Shown here piece after piece: positions 26,262 to 33,682 of a stretch of DNA of 53,591 nt. Source of the DNA: an uncultured Bacilli bacterium (GTDB taxonomy: Bacteria; Bacillota_I; Bacilli_A; RF39; UBA660); contig CALVRC010000008.1 of NCBI GenBank assembly GCA_944358445.1, positions 1 to 53,591 on the forward strand. Direction: 5' to 3'. A model generated the notes under the pieces. That model worked only from the letters and a program-made list of their open reading frames with translations. It was not told where the DNA came from and did not search any database. Each line of letters starts with the position of its first letter. Within the stretch, counting starts at the first letter, position 1. Position numbers and translations under genes: made by a program.

Positions 26262-27491
26262 ATGCAACAAATAATAACATACAATGCCAATGACCTTTTG
26301 AATTTTAAAAAAAGATATAAAATATCAGAACTAAAAGAATTTGAATCATTTGACAATTATGACACTAACATTATTGATTTGTCTAATGAAAAAATGTGGA
26401 AAGGAAATAAATTGGGTAATTTAAATAATATTTCAGATTTAAAGACATTGTCCGTTGAACTAAGCAATGTAAAAAAATCTGACGTTGTAATTGTTTTACC
26501 CCAAAATTGTACATATAGTTATGAAAAAAGTTTTAATGGAACTTATCGTGAAAGCATTAAAATGAAAGATATAATTCCAACGTGGCTCAAAATTATTGAA
26601 AAAAATTTATTTGAGTTTAACTGCGTTAAAATTTCGTATAGTAAAAATACCACTATTATTAACAATTTAGGTTTTAAATCTGACTTTAATTTTGATAAAA
26701 CAGATTTGGTTGATTTTTCTATCTTAACAGACTCCAATGGTAGTAATAAAATTACTACTATTAAACTAAATAATATTATTTTAACAACATTAAATATTTT
26801 TGAAAGTCCACAACATATAAGTAATTTTCTATCCTATATATTTCCAGATGAAAAACAAAATATGATAATTCCTGATTGGGTATCTGAATTGAATTTTTAT
26901 AACGATGAGCAATTAAAGAAAATAAAGCTTGAAAAAATTAATGAAATAGAAAAAATAAATGATGAAATTTCAAAGTTAGATATTGAATTAGAGCAAAACA
27001 ATGAATATAAAAAAGTTCTGTATGAGACTGGCGATGAACTGGTTAAAGTGGTAATGAAAATGTTAGATGACTTGTTGGATAATGACTCTTCAGAATTTGT
27101 GGATGAGAAAAAAGAAGATTTTCTTATTAAGAAAGATAACATTACATTTATTGGAGAAATAAAAGGAATTTCTCAAGCTATTTCAAATAAAAATGTTTCA
27201 CAGCTAGATGTACACGTGCAAAATTACTTTGATAAAATTAATAAAATGAATATTACCGAAAATATAAAAGGGTTATTGATTATAAATCATCAAAGAAATA
27301 AGAAAATTTCAGAAAGAAATGAAGTTCATCAAAATCAGATAGATTTAGCTAAACGAAATAATGCATTAATAATAGAAACTAATATTTTATTGAAATTATA
27401 TGAAAAATATTTAAAAAAGGAGATTAACACGGAGGATGTAATAAAATTGTTGTCCGAAAAAAACGGAGTTTTAACCGAAAAAGATATATAA
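26262..27491 (+). CDS. cargo protein with coiled coil and PD-(D/E)xK-like motif
   Basis: A 409-residue protein with three parts: an N-terminal domain (about 1-205) I do not recognise, a coiled coil (about 213-250), and a C-terminal domain holding Asp286-x12-Glu299-x-Lys301 in a hydrophobic strand context, as in restriction-endonuclease-like nucleases. It sits between the rep-like gene and the relaxase, a usual place for accessory genes. A phage-defence role is possible but not shown. It has its own upstream AT-rich promoter region and is followed by a terminator. Confidence 0.55.
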   Translation: MQQIITYNANDLLNFKKRYKISELKEFESFDNYDTNIIDLSNEKMWKGNKLGNLNNISDLKTLSVELSNVKKSDVVIVLPQNCTYSYEKSFNGTYRESIKMKDIIPTWLKIIEKNLFEFNCVKISYSKNTTIINNLGFKSDFNFDKTDLVDFSILTDSNGSNKITTIKLNNIILTTLNIFESPQHISNFLSYIFPDEKQNMIIPDWVSELNFYNDEQLKKIKLEKINEIEKINDEISKLDIELEQNNEYKKVLYETGDELVKVVMKMLDDLLDNDSSEFVDEKKEDFLIKKDNITFIGEIKGISQAISNKNVSQLDVHVQNYFDKINKMNITENIKGLLIINHQRNKKISERNEVHQNQIDLAKRNNALIIETNILLKLYEKYLKKEINTEDVIKLLSEKNGVLTEKDI

Positions 27492-27502
27492 CTATTCATT
27501 TG

Positions 27503-27522
27503 CACCTATACGGTGTTTTTTT
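27503..27522 (+). terminator. intrinsic terminator
   Basis: CACC and GGTG pair around TATAC, followed by seven T. Confidence 0.65.
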
Positions 27523-27551
27523 GTTTAAAAAATAGAAAGAGAGGTAGATAA

Positions 27552-28820
27552 ATGAGTTTAAATTATGCAATCTTTAGAAGTGAACCAATATATACCCTAT
27601 CTGATTTAGCTCAAATTGGTTCACACAATAAACGTGAGAAAAAAGCATATAATAGTAACCCTAATATAAAATTAGAATTATCTAAAAATAATATTCAATT
27701 AGTACCTTTAAATGAAAAATATGTTAAAGGGTTTTATGAACTTACTAAAGAATATAAAAAAGAACATGATGAAAGAATGAAACATGAAAGAGCCGATAGG
27801 AAACGAACTTTTAAACAAATGCTTGATCGTTCTAAAAATGTAGTAGCTGATGAACTATTATTTACAGCAACTAGCCATTTTTTTAAAGGAATGAGCAAAG
27901 ATGATATTAAAAAATGGGCTGATACTTGTATGGAGTTTGTATATAAAGATTTAGGTTATACTAAAGAGCAAGTACTACACTCTGTTGTTCACATGGACGA
28001 AAAAACCCCACATATTCATTGTGTGGTAGTACCTTTGATTAGGAAATATGACAAAAGAGCAAAACGTGAAAAATATACCATTTCAAAAAAGGCTTATATT
28101 AAAGATAAGATACATTTAAGCGAACTACAAGACAAATACCATAAAAGACTAACTGATAAAGGTTTTGATTTAGAAAGGGGTATCAAAAATAGTGATAACA
28201 AGCATATTAACATTAAAGAATATAAAAAAATTACTAGAAAATTAAATCAAAAATTAGATATTAGGAATGAACGATTAGAAACTGCCATTGGCGATTTAGA
28301 TAATAAAATGAAAACTAATAAAGAAACTTTATTTGATAAAGAATATGTTAAAATCAAAAAAGATACATTCGACAGTATGAATAAGGTTATTTCTGAAAGC
28401 AAAAAAATTATGGAAATTCAACCTGCCTTAAAGAAAGTATATAATGAAGTTGATACATATACCCAAAGTTATCAATATCTTCAAAAAGAAAATGATAATA
28501 TTAAAAAAGGAGTTAAATATTTGCGTAATAGAAATGAAAAATTGAAACAAGAAAATAAAAAACTTATCTCTTATTTAAAAGCCATTTTTAAGGCTATAAA
28601 GCAGTTTTTTAGACATTTACTCATAATCGGTAATAAAGAAGTTCAAAAAGTCACAAATGAAGAAATAAAAGATTATTATGACAATAAAGACTTTGATAGT
28701 AATGATATTTATGATATTGCTAAAGATACTGATAGTGAAAAAGAATTGTTTGATTATGCAGATATTAGTTATTATAATCAAATGAATATGGAATATGATA
28801 AAGATGATTTTAGTTTATAA
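27552..28820 (+). CDS. mobV: MobV-family relaxase
   Basis: Relaxases nick the transfer origin and lead DNA to a recipient through a helper conjugation system. The 422-residue protein has the N-terminal YAIFR start, the metal-binding motif HMDEKTPHIH (147-156) and the following VVP strand typical of MobV/Pre proteins. The C-terminal half is a long coiled coil (about 205-345) with an acidic tail. GAGAGG precedes the ATG. No coupling protein or secretion genes are present. Confidence 0.9.
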   Translation: MSLNYAIFRSEPIYTLSDLAQIGSHNKREKKAYNSNPNIKLELSKNNIQLVPLNEKYVKGFYELTKEYKKEHDERMKHERADRKRTFKQMLDRSKNVVADELLFTATSHFFKGMSKDDIKKWADTCMEFVYKDLGYTKEQVLHSVVHMDEKTPHIHCVVVPLIRKYDKRAKREKYTISKKAYIKDKIHLSELQDKYHKRLTDKGFDLERGIKNSDNKHINIKEYKKITRKLNQKLDIRNERLETAIGDLDNKMKTNKETLFDKEYVKIKKDTFDSMNKVISESKKIMEIQPALKKVYNEVDTYTQSYQYLQKENDNIKKGVKYLRNRNEKLKQENKKLISYLKAIFKAIKQFFRHLLIIGNKEVQKVTNEEIKDYYDNKDFDSNDIYDIAKDTDSEKELFDYADISYYNQMNMEYDKDDFSL

Positions 28821-28824
28821 GATT

Positions 28825-28853
28825 AAAGCCAGTAGAATTATTTTACTGGCTTT
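28825..28853. terminator. bidirectional terminator between mobV and XRE gene
   Basis: AAAGCCAGTA pairs with TACTGGCTTT across a nine-base loop; AT runs flank both sides. It overlaps the 3' end of the minus-strand XRE gene. Confidence 0.65.
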
Positions 28854-29065
28854 GATATTGTTGATAAGTTTTGACCAAGAGCTTTAGCTACTTTGGATAC
28901 TGTATCTATTGTCGCATTTCTTTTAGCAAGTTCTAGATCGCTAATACATTTATTTGTTGAGTTGGATTCAAAGGCTAATTGTTCTTGCGTCCACCCTTTA
29001 CTTTTCCTATAATGCAAAATGTTACGAGCTATATATATTCTGTCTTGATTTGTTAATTTTGCCAT
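28838..29065 (-). CDS. XRE-family repressor, copy A
   Basis: A 75-residue single helix-turn-helix protein (GWTQEQLAFESNSTNKCISDLE). It is a close paralogue of the gene at 29255-29479. Start at 29065 is preceded by AAAGGTAGG. Its upstream region carries two operator-like sites 49 bases apart, matching those of the paralogue, so both probably repress themselves. Confidence 0.82.
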   Translation of the reverse strand: MAKLTNQDRIYIARNILHYRKSKGWTQEQLAFESNSTNKCISDLELAKRNATIDTVSKVAKALGQNLSTISKPVK

Positions 29066-29107
29066 GTAAAAATACCTACCTTTCACATTATTTCGTGCGT
29101 TATTTTA

Positions 29108-29168
29108 GTCTTATATGACTAGTTAAATTGTACTTTTTAATTTGCGTTGCGTCGACGTCATATATGAC
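29108..29168 (-). promoter_or_regulatory. operator pair upstream of XRE copy A
   Basis: GTCTTATATGAC (29108-29119) and the perfect palindrome GTCATATATGAC (29157-29168) start 49 bases apart. A -10-like TACAAT lies between them on the minus strand. Confidence 0.65.
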
Positions 29169-29254
29169 TAATTAGATAGATATAATTTTTATACATTTTG
29201 CAATAAAAAAATTACTACTTTTAATAAATCTGATATAATGTAATTAGGTAGTAA

Positions 29255-29479
29255 TTAGTTTATTTTTGTTAAGTCTGATAGTTGTACATCTAATGCTTTA
29301 GCGACTTTAGAAATTGTATCTAGTTTTACGTTTCTTTTAGCAAGTTCTAAATCGCTAATACATTTATTCGTCGTATGAGCTTCAAAAGCTAGTTGTTCTT
29401 GAGTCCACCCTTTGACTTTTCTGTAATGTACAAGATTACGAGCTACATATACTCTATCTTGATTTGTAATTTTATTCAT
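29255..29479 (-). CDS. XRE-family repressor, copy B
   Basis: A 74-residue helix-turn-helix protein, nearly the same as copy A over the whole domain (both start with TNQDR and share TNKCISDLELAKRN). It is divergent from a third XRE gene at 29621, with shared control DNA between them. The tandem arrangement with duplicated operators points to a segmental duplication of gene plus promoter. Confidence 0.83.
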   Translation of the reverse strand: MNKITNQDRVYVARNLVHYRKVKGWTQEQLAFEAHTTNKCISDLELAKRNVKLDTISKVAKALDVQLSDLTKIN

Positions 29480-29524
29480 GGAAGTATTACCTACCTTTCA
29501 TGTTATTTTGTGCGTTATTTACAA

Positions 29525-29585
29525 GTCATATACGACTAATTAAATTGTACTTTTTTATTTGTATAACGTCGACGTCATATATGAC
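29525..29585. promoter_or_regulatory. operator pair between XRE copy B and the TTG-start XRE gene
   Basis: GTCATATACGAC (29525-29536) and GTCATATATGAC (29574-29585) start 49 bases apart, the same as upstream of copy A. The second site is only 36 bases from the start of the plus-strand XRE gene, so binding could control both directions. Confidence 0.65.
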
Positions 29586-29620
29586 TAATAACTACCTTTT
29601 TTAGAAAGGAGGTAAACTGA

Positions 29621-29890
29621 TTGAATGTTAATTTTCAATTATTAAAATCTATTATGAAAGAAAAGAAATACACCTATGAATATATAGCAAATGCTTTAGG
29701 GTGTTCTAAACCTTTTGTATGGCAGATTATAAATAATAAAAGGCGATTATCATATAAAAATGCTTTATTAATTGCTCGTGCTTTTAATATGAAACCTGAT
29801 GAGTTGTTTTATGATAGTTATATTGATAATGAAGATATAAAACAGAACCTATTACAAGTAGATAAAGTACGAAATCTATCTTACAAATAA
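29621..29890 (+). CDS. XRE-family regulator with TTG start
   Basis: An 89-residue helix-turn-helix protein (YEYIANALGCSKPFVWQIIN). The start codon is TTG, supported by AAAGGAGG eight bases upstream; no ATG is suitably placed. It is unlike copies A and B in sequence and faces away from copy B, forming a divergent regulatory pair of lambda-switch type. It is the gene before the RiPP unit. Confidence 0.75.
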   Translation: MNVNFQLLKSIMKEKKYTYEYIANALGCSKPFVWQIINNKRRLSYKNALLIARAFNMKPDELFYDSYIDNEDIKQNLLQVDKVRNLSYK

Positions 29891-29986
29891 CTAAAATATA
29901 TTAAATTGTTATAAAATTATTGAAAATTAAAATTGAAAATGGTAGTATATATAACAATAAATTAATTTTTTAGTTAATTTTTGGGT

Positions 29987-30016
29987 TTGACACTATAAAA
30001 TGCTGCATGATAAAAT
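29987..30016 (+). promoter_or_regulatory. promoter of the methyltransferase-maturase unit
   Basis: TTGACA (29987-29992), 18 bases, then TAAAAT (30011-30016) with an extended -10 TGA. It closely resembles the precursor promoter at 32197-32226. Confidence 0.7.
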
Positions 30017-30037
30017 ATTTTTGGGTCGTGGTGATTA

Positions 30038-30877
30038 ATGTTAAGTAAATTTGATTATAGTAAAAATTTTTTAAAAAATGATGATTTATTAATTTGTCCT
30101 ATTTGTAAAGAAAGATTAATTTTAAATGATCATTCATTAGTGTGTAAAAATAAACATACTTATGATATTTCAAAAAAAGGTATTACTACCCTTGTTTCAC
30201 ATAATCATATTAAAGAAAGTAAAATATATAATTATGAATTATTTTCAAATAGAAGAAAATTTATTCAAAAAATGTATTATAAAGATTTGTATAATAAAAT
30301 AGTTAATATTATAAACCAGAATTTTGATAAAAAAATAAATATTATAGATTTAGGCTGTGGCGAGGGTGCTCATACAATGAATATATTAAATTCATTAAAA
30401 CTAAATTATGTGTATTACGGATTTGATTATTCCAAAACAGCTATTGATATGGCTAGTTATTACAATTCTGATGTTAGATTTTATTTTGTGGCAGATGTCA
30501 ATAATGTTCCTATTAAAGATAATTCTATTGATTTAATTATTGATATATTATCCCCATATAATCAGTCAGAAATAAAAAGATTGTTAAAAAAGAATGGTAT
30601 ATTTGTTAAAGTTGCTCCAGGAAAAGATTATTTAAAAGAAATGAGATCTGCTACAAATATTTCTACGTATGATAAAGATGTAGAAGTGGAGCAAAACTTG
30701 AATAAAAACTTTAAAGTAGTAAAAAAAGAGCATATTTTAAACACTTACCCAATTACTAAAGATGATTTTAAACTATTATTAAAAATGTCGCCAATGTACA
30801 ACGATAAAGTATTTAAGATTCCTGAAAAAATAACAATAGATTTAATGATATATATTATGAATGGAGAAGAATTATGA
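30038..30877 (+). CDS. RlmA-type 23S rRNA guanine methyltransferase-like protein
   Basis: A 279-residue protein. The N-terminus has a zinc site Cys20-x2-Cys23...Cys36-x3-His40 and the phrase YDISKKG, typical of RlmA(I)/RlmA(II) enzymes, which methylate G745 or G748 in the ribosomal exit-tunnel region. The SAM domain follows with DLGCGEG (104-110). RlmA(II)/TlrB homologues protect macrolide producers. Here the stop overlaps the start of the radical SAM maturase gene (ATGA), so they are translated together. A self-protection role for the encoded peptide is my inference; a general housekeeping copy is the alternative. Confidence 0.82.
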   Translation: MLSKFDYSKNFLKNDDLLICPICKERLILNDHSLVCKNKHTYDISKKGITTLVSHNHIKESKIYNYELFSNRRKFIQKMYYKDLYNKIVNIINQNFDKKINIIDLGCGEGAHTMNILNSLKLNYVYYGFDYSKTAIDMASYYNSDVRFYFVADVNNVPIKDNSIDLIIDILSPYNQSEIKRLLKKNGIFVKVAPGKDYLKEMRSATNISTYDKDVEVEQNLNKNFKVVKKEHILNTYPITKDDFKLLLKMSPMYNDKVFKIPEKITIDLMIYIMNGEEL

Positions 30878-32199
30878 TTTCTAAATATGTAAGTAAAGTA
30901 AAAATTAAAAATGATGTATATGCAATATTCAACAATTTGGTTATGTTACCTATATTTGTTAATGAAAAACAATGTAACGATATTTTGAATGGTAATGTAG
31001 ATAATTTAACAGATGAAGAAAAAACTGAATTTATAAAGGCAGGAATAATTATTGAAAATAAGGATACTGATGTGAAATTGTTAAACACATTAAAAATGGC
31101 TCGTGAACAATTCATGAAAGAACATATAACTATAATGTATATAATTCCTACCAATACGTGTAATTTAAAATGTAAATACTGTTTTATAGGTAAACTTAAT
31201 GATAAACCTGTAAAAATGGACGAAGGAACTTTAATTAATGCTATTGAATTGTTTAATAAACATTTAGAAGAAATTGGTGATAAAGGAACGATTTTTCTTT
31301 ATGGTGCTGAGCCATTACTCAACTTTGATTTAATTAAAGTAGGCGTTGAATATGTTAAAAAACATAATTACAATATTCAATTTTCTATGGTATCAAATGG
31401 AATACTTATAACTGATAAAATTGCGGATTTTATCAAAGAAAATAATATCTCTTTAGGAATTTCTATTGATGGTCCAAAAGAAATTACTGATGAAAATAGG
31501 ATATTTAAAAATGGTAATAATAGTGTATATGATGCTGTTTTAAAGAAAATAGATTTATTAAAGTCCAAAAAAGTTGACTTTGGGTTATCAATAACTATTG
31601 CTCCAATATTTCTTGAAAACGAGGAATATTTTCTAGATTGGATTTCTAAACTAGGAGTATATAATATTAGCTATAATTTATTACATTTTACAACAAAAAC
31701 AGATGCGTGGAAAGATTATTATAAAAAAGCAACTAAATTTATTTATAAATCCAACAAAAAACTTTTTGATGAAGGATTTAATGAAGATAGAATAAATAGA
31801 AAATATGATTCATTTTACAATCGGGTATTTAAATTTAGTGATTGTGGAGCAGTTGGTGGAAATCAAATTACAATATGTCCAAATGGCGACATTGAAATAT
31901 GTCATGGTTATTGGAATTACAAAAGAAAAATTTTGCCAAATATTAATCAAATTCAATCATTTTCCGATTTATTTGATAATGCTGAATATATAAAATGGTC
32001 TAATAATATTACATTAAATAAGAAAAAATGCTTACGATGTCCCGCAATATACATATGTGGTGGTGGCTGTGCTATGCAAGCAAAGGATTTATTTGGTAAT
32101 GAAAAAGAAATTGATAAACCATTTTGTATATATACTAAAGGAATGTTAAAAAACATTTTAAAAGAAGTGTATGAAGATAATTTAAATTCACAAAATTGA
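30874..32199 (+). CDS. radical SAM/SPASM peptide maturase
   Basis: A 441-residue enzyme expected to modify the nearby Cys-rich peptide. Residues 1-90 may be a peptide-recognition domain. The radical SAM cluster cysteines are Cys96, Cys100 and Cys103 (CNLKCKYC). A full SPASM domain follows: Cys324-x13-Gly-x4-Cys343, then Cys386-x2-Cys389-x5-Cys395-x3-Cys399 and Cys418, enough for two auxiliary iron-sulfur clusters. This architecture is typical of sactipeptide/ranthipeptide thioether-forming enzymes and of Clostridium Cys-rich peptide maturases. It is coupled to the methyltransferase gene upstream and followed 47 bases later by the precursor. Confidence 0.9.
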   Translation: MISKYVSKVKIKNDVYAIFNNLVMLPIFVNEKQCNDILNGNVDNLTDEEKTEFIKAGIIIENKDTDVKLLNTLKMAREQFMKEHITIMYIIPTNTCNLKCKYCFIGKLNDKPVKMDEGTLINAIELFNKHLEEIGDKGTIFLYGAEPLLNFDLIKVGVEYVKKHNYNIQFSMVSNGILITDKIADFIKENNISLGISIDGPKEITDENRIFKNGNNSVYDAVLKKIDLLKSKKVDFGLSITIAPIFLENEEYFLDWISKLGVYNISYNLLHFTTKTDAWKDYYKKATKFIYKSNKKLFDEGFNEDRINRKYDSFYNRVFKFSDCGAVGGNQITICPNGDIEICHGYWNYKRKILPNINQIQSFSDLFDNAEYIKWSNNITLNKKKCLRCPAIYICGGGCAMQAKDLFGNEKEIDKPFCIYTKGMLKNILKEVYEDNLNSQN

Positions 32200-32226
32200 C
32201 TTTTAAGATATTGCTGTGATAAAATT
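32197..32226 (+). promoter_or_regulatory. promoter of the RiPP precursor
   Basis: TTGACT (32197-32202), 18 bases, TAAAAT (32221-32226) with TGA just before the -10. It starts in the last codon of the maturase gene and gives the precursor an independent, probably stronger, transcript. Confidence 0.7.
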
Positions 32227-32246
32227 GTGGAAAGGAGGAGATTATA

Positions 32247-32432
32247 ATGAAAATAGCAAAAATTAGTGCTAAAAACAAAAAGTTTAGAGCTTCTAATTCT
32301 ATGGCTTCTACTTGTAATTGTGGTGCTTGTAATTGTAATTGCGGTAGTGGAAGTAGCTGCAGTAATGTTTTCATTTCACATGAAATTGCATCACTTTTAA
32401 ATTCTCAAGTTGATCATATTTTAAATGCTTAA
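32247..32432 (+). CDS. Cys-rich RiPP precursor peptide
   Basis: A 61-residue peptide with a strong ribosome site (AAAGGAGGAG). Residues 1-22 form a basic leader. The core has six cysteines at 23, 25, 28, 30, 32 and 38 (CNCGACNCNCGSGSSC). Residues 39-61 form an amphipathic, cysteine-free tail. Its position right after a SPASM maturase, its size and composition mark it as the substrate. It might belong to the Clostridium Cys-rich peptide group found next to such maturases, but the core spacing should be compared. No exporter or protease gene lies nearby. Confidence 0.85.
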   Translation: MKIAKISAKNKKFRASNSMASTCNCGACNCNCGSGSSCSNVFISHEIASLLNSQVDHILNA

Positions 32433-32436
32433 AAAA

Positions 32437-32458
32437 ACTAACTTTTAACCAAGTTAGT
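32437..32458 (+). terminator. stem-loop after the precursor
   Basis: ACTAACTT and AAGTTAGT pair directly after the precursor stop. A T run is lacking, so it may stabilise or attenuate the transcript rather than end it. Confidence 0.45.
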
Positions 32459-32460
32459 AA

Positions 32461-32517
32461 CACACTACGATATTGGCTTAGCCAATAACGATGTGTGCCA
32501 AAGGGTTTTCCCTTTGG
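32461..32517. other. nested inverted repeats, candidate transfer or replication origin
   Basis: CACAC (32461-32465) and GTGTG (32493-32497) enclose ATTGGC/GCCAAT (32472-32477/32481-32486). Next comes a perfect hairpin CCAAAGGG/CCCTTTGG (32498-32517). The cluster is unlike ordinary terminators and is not coding. An oriT or single-strand origin of the element is possible. Confidence 0.35.
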
Positions 32518-32523
32518 AAACCC

Positions 32524-32564
32524 AAAACAACACATTTATCAATTAAGGTAATGTGTTGTTTTTT
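32524..32564 (+). terminator. terminator of the RiPP unit
   Basis: AACAACACATT and AATGTGTTGTT form an 11-base-pair stem followed by T. This is the first convincing terminator after the precursor. A further small hairpin, TTGAAAC/GTTTCAA, lies at 32596-32612. Confidence 0.7.
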
Positions 32565-32632
32565 ATATTGCAAAAAAACACTATCGCCACTTTCATTGAA
32601 ACATAGTTTCAACAAAACGTGCCACGTCTTTT

Positions 32633-33070
32633 TTATTTAATATTATGTTGTTGTTTAAGTAATTCTATGGTTTCTTTCCTAGCACCACTAATACTAACAT
32701 AGGTAAATATTTCTGCTATTGTTGTTATTATTGTAAAGCCTATCATTACATACAAATTATTTATAATACCTTTTTCAACACTATTAAAAAACATAAGAAT
32801 TAAAAAGATAAGTCCAAATATTACTACAATTATAGTTGTAATATCTGAAAATGATCTATTAATAATTTTTGATTTATTAATATCGGAGTTTAGTCCTTCT
32901 TTACTCCATTCATTTATAATTAATACTAAAAATATTAAAATTAACGGTGTTGTAAACCAATAATAATCAAACATATTATTGTTATCAGCAATTCCACTTA
33001 AAATTAAAAATAGTATATTTAGAATATTAGTGATTATTAATAAAACATTTAAAACTTTAGTTTTTCGCAT
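32633..33070 (-). CDS. four-helix membrane protein paired with XRE regulator
   Basis: A 145-residue protein with four predicted membrane helices (about 8-26, 39-56, 79-98, 106-127) and short charged loops. Its start overlaps the end of the upstream XRE gene by 14 bases, so the two are translationally coupled. Function unknown; candidates are an immunity, signalling or entry-exclusion protein. Confidence 0.6.
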   Translation of the reverse strand: MRKTKVLNVLLIITNILNILFLILSGIADNNNMFDYYWFTTPLILIFLVLIINEWSKEGLNSDINKSKIINRSFSDITTIIVVIFGLIFLILMFFNSVEKGIINNLYVMIGFTIITTIAEIFTYVSISGARKETIELLKQQHNIK

Positions 33071-33557
33071 TTTTATTTCTCTCCTTTACTTTGATACTTT
33101 GTATTAATTTAATTATTTCATTTGAAGTATTAATTTGGTATTTTGTATCTTCTATGGTATTTAATAATAGTTCCCTTTCTTTATCCGTTATATTTTCTTT
33201 TTTTAAATTTTCTTCACACGATTCAATTAATTTTTTGTTATTTTCTATACTACCTAATACATTTATTTCAGCCGCATTTAATTCTTCCCCTTTTAAATTA
33301 GAATAGAAACTTTTAATAAAAGGATTTAATAGACTTACTTGAAAGCCTAAACCTGCAGCATACATTAAATCATTATAATTAACATCAATGTATTGGCTTA
33401 TTTTTCGGAGTGTTTTAGGATTTGGCATTTCCCGTTTTCCACTTTCAATTCTCGCTAATTCAGTATCACTAATATTAGCTAATCTTGATAATTCCCTTTT
33501 TGATAAACCTTTTGCTTCTCTAGCTTTGGCTATCATTTGACCAACTGTTTCATACAT
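33057..33557 (-). CDS. XRE-family regulator with helical C-terminal domain
   Basis: A 166-residue protein: helix-turn-helix (about 5-62, KGLSKRELSRLANISDTELA), then a helical region with a coiled coil (about 95-160). Start at 33557 follows AGAGGAG; an upstream in-frame start has no ribosome site. It is coupled to the membrane protein gene and divergent from the leader of xis-int, so it is a good candidate for the switch controlling excision. Confidence 0.75.
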   Translation of the reverse strand: MYETVGQMIAKAREAKGLSKRELSRLANISDTELARIESGKREMPNPKTLRKISQYIDVNYNDLMYAAGLGFQVSLLNPFIKSFYSNLKGEELNAAEINVLGSIENNKKLIESCEENLKKENITDKERELLLNTIEDTKYQINTSNEIIKLIQSIKVKERNKNAKN

Positions 33558-33647
33558 AAGAATACTCCTCTCTGCTATAAATATAGCATATATTTTGTAT
33601 TTTTTCAACCAATTTGGTGCAGAATGATGACTTTTGCAACTTTTTAG

Positions 33648-33676
33648 TTGACAAAGCCGTATTTATGTTATATACT
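33648..33676 (+). promoter_or_regulatory. consensus promoter of the xis-int leader
   Basis: TTGACA (33648-33653), 17 bases, TATACT (33671-33676). It is more than 300 bases upstream of the first gene, so a long structured leader is transcribed. Confidence 0.78.
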
Positions 33677-33682
33677 CAACTT

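Noticed and set aside
29108-29585. The repeated GTCATATATGAC sites as a CRISPR array
   Set aside because: There are only four short palindromic sites in two promoter regions, with no spacers of uniform size and no cas genes.
33057-33557. ImmR of an ImmA/ImmR switch
   Set aside because: The partner is a four-helix membrane protein, not an HExxH anti-repressor protease.
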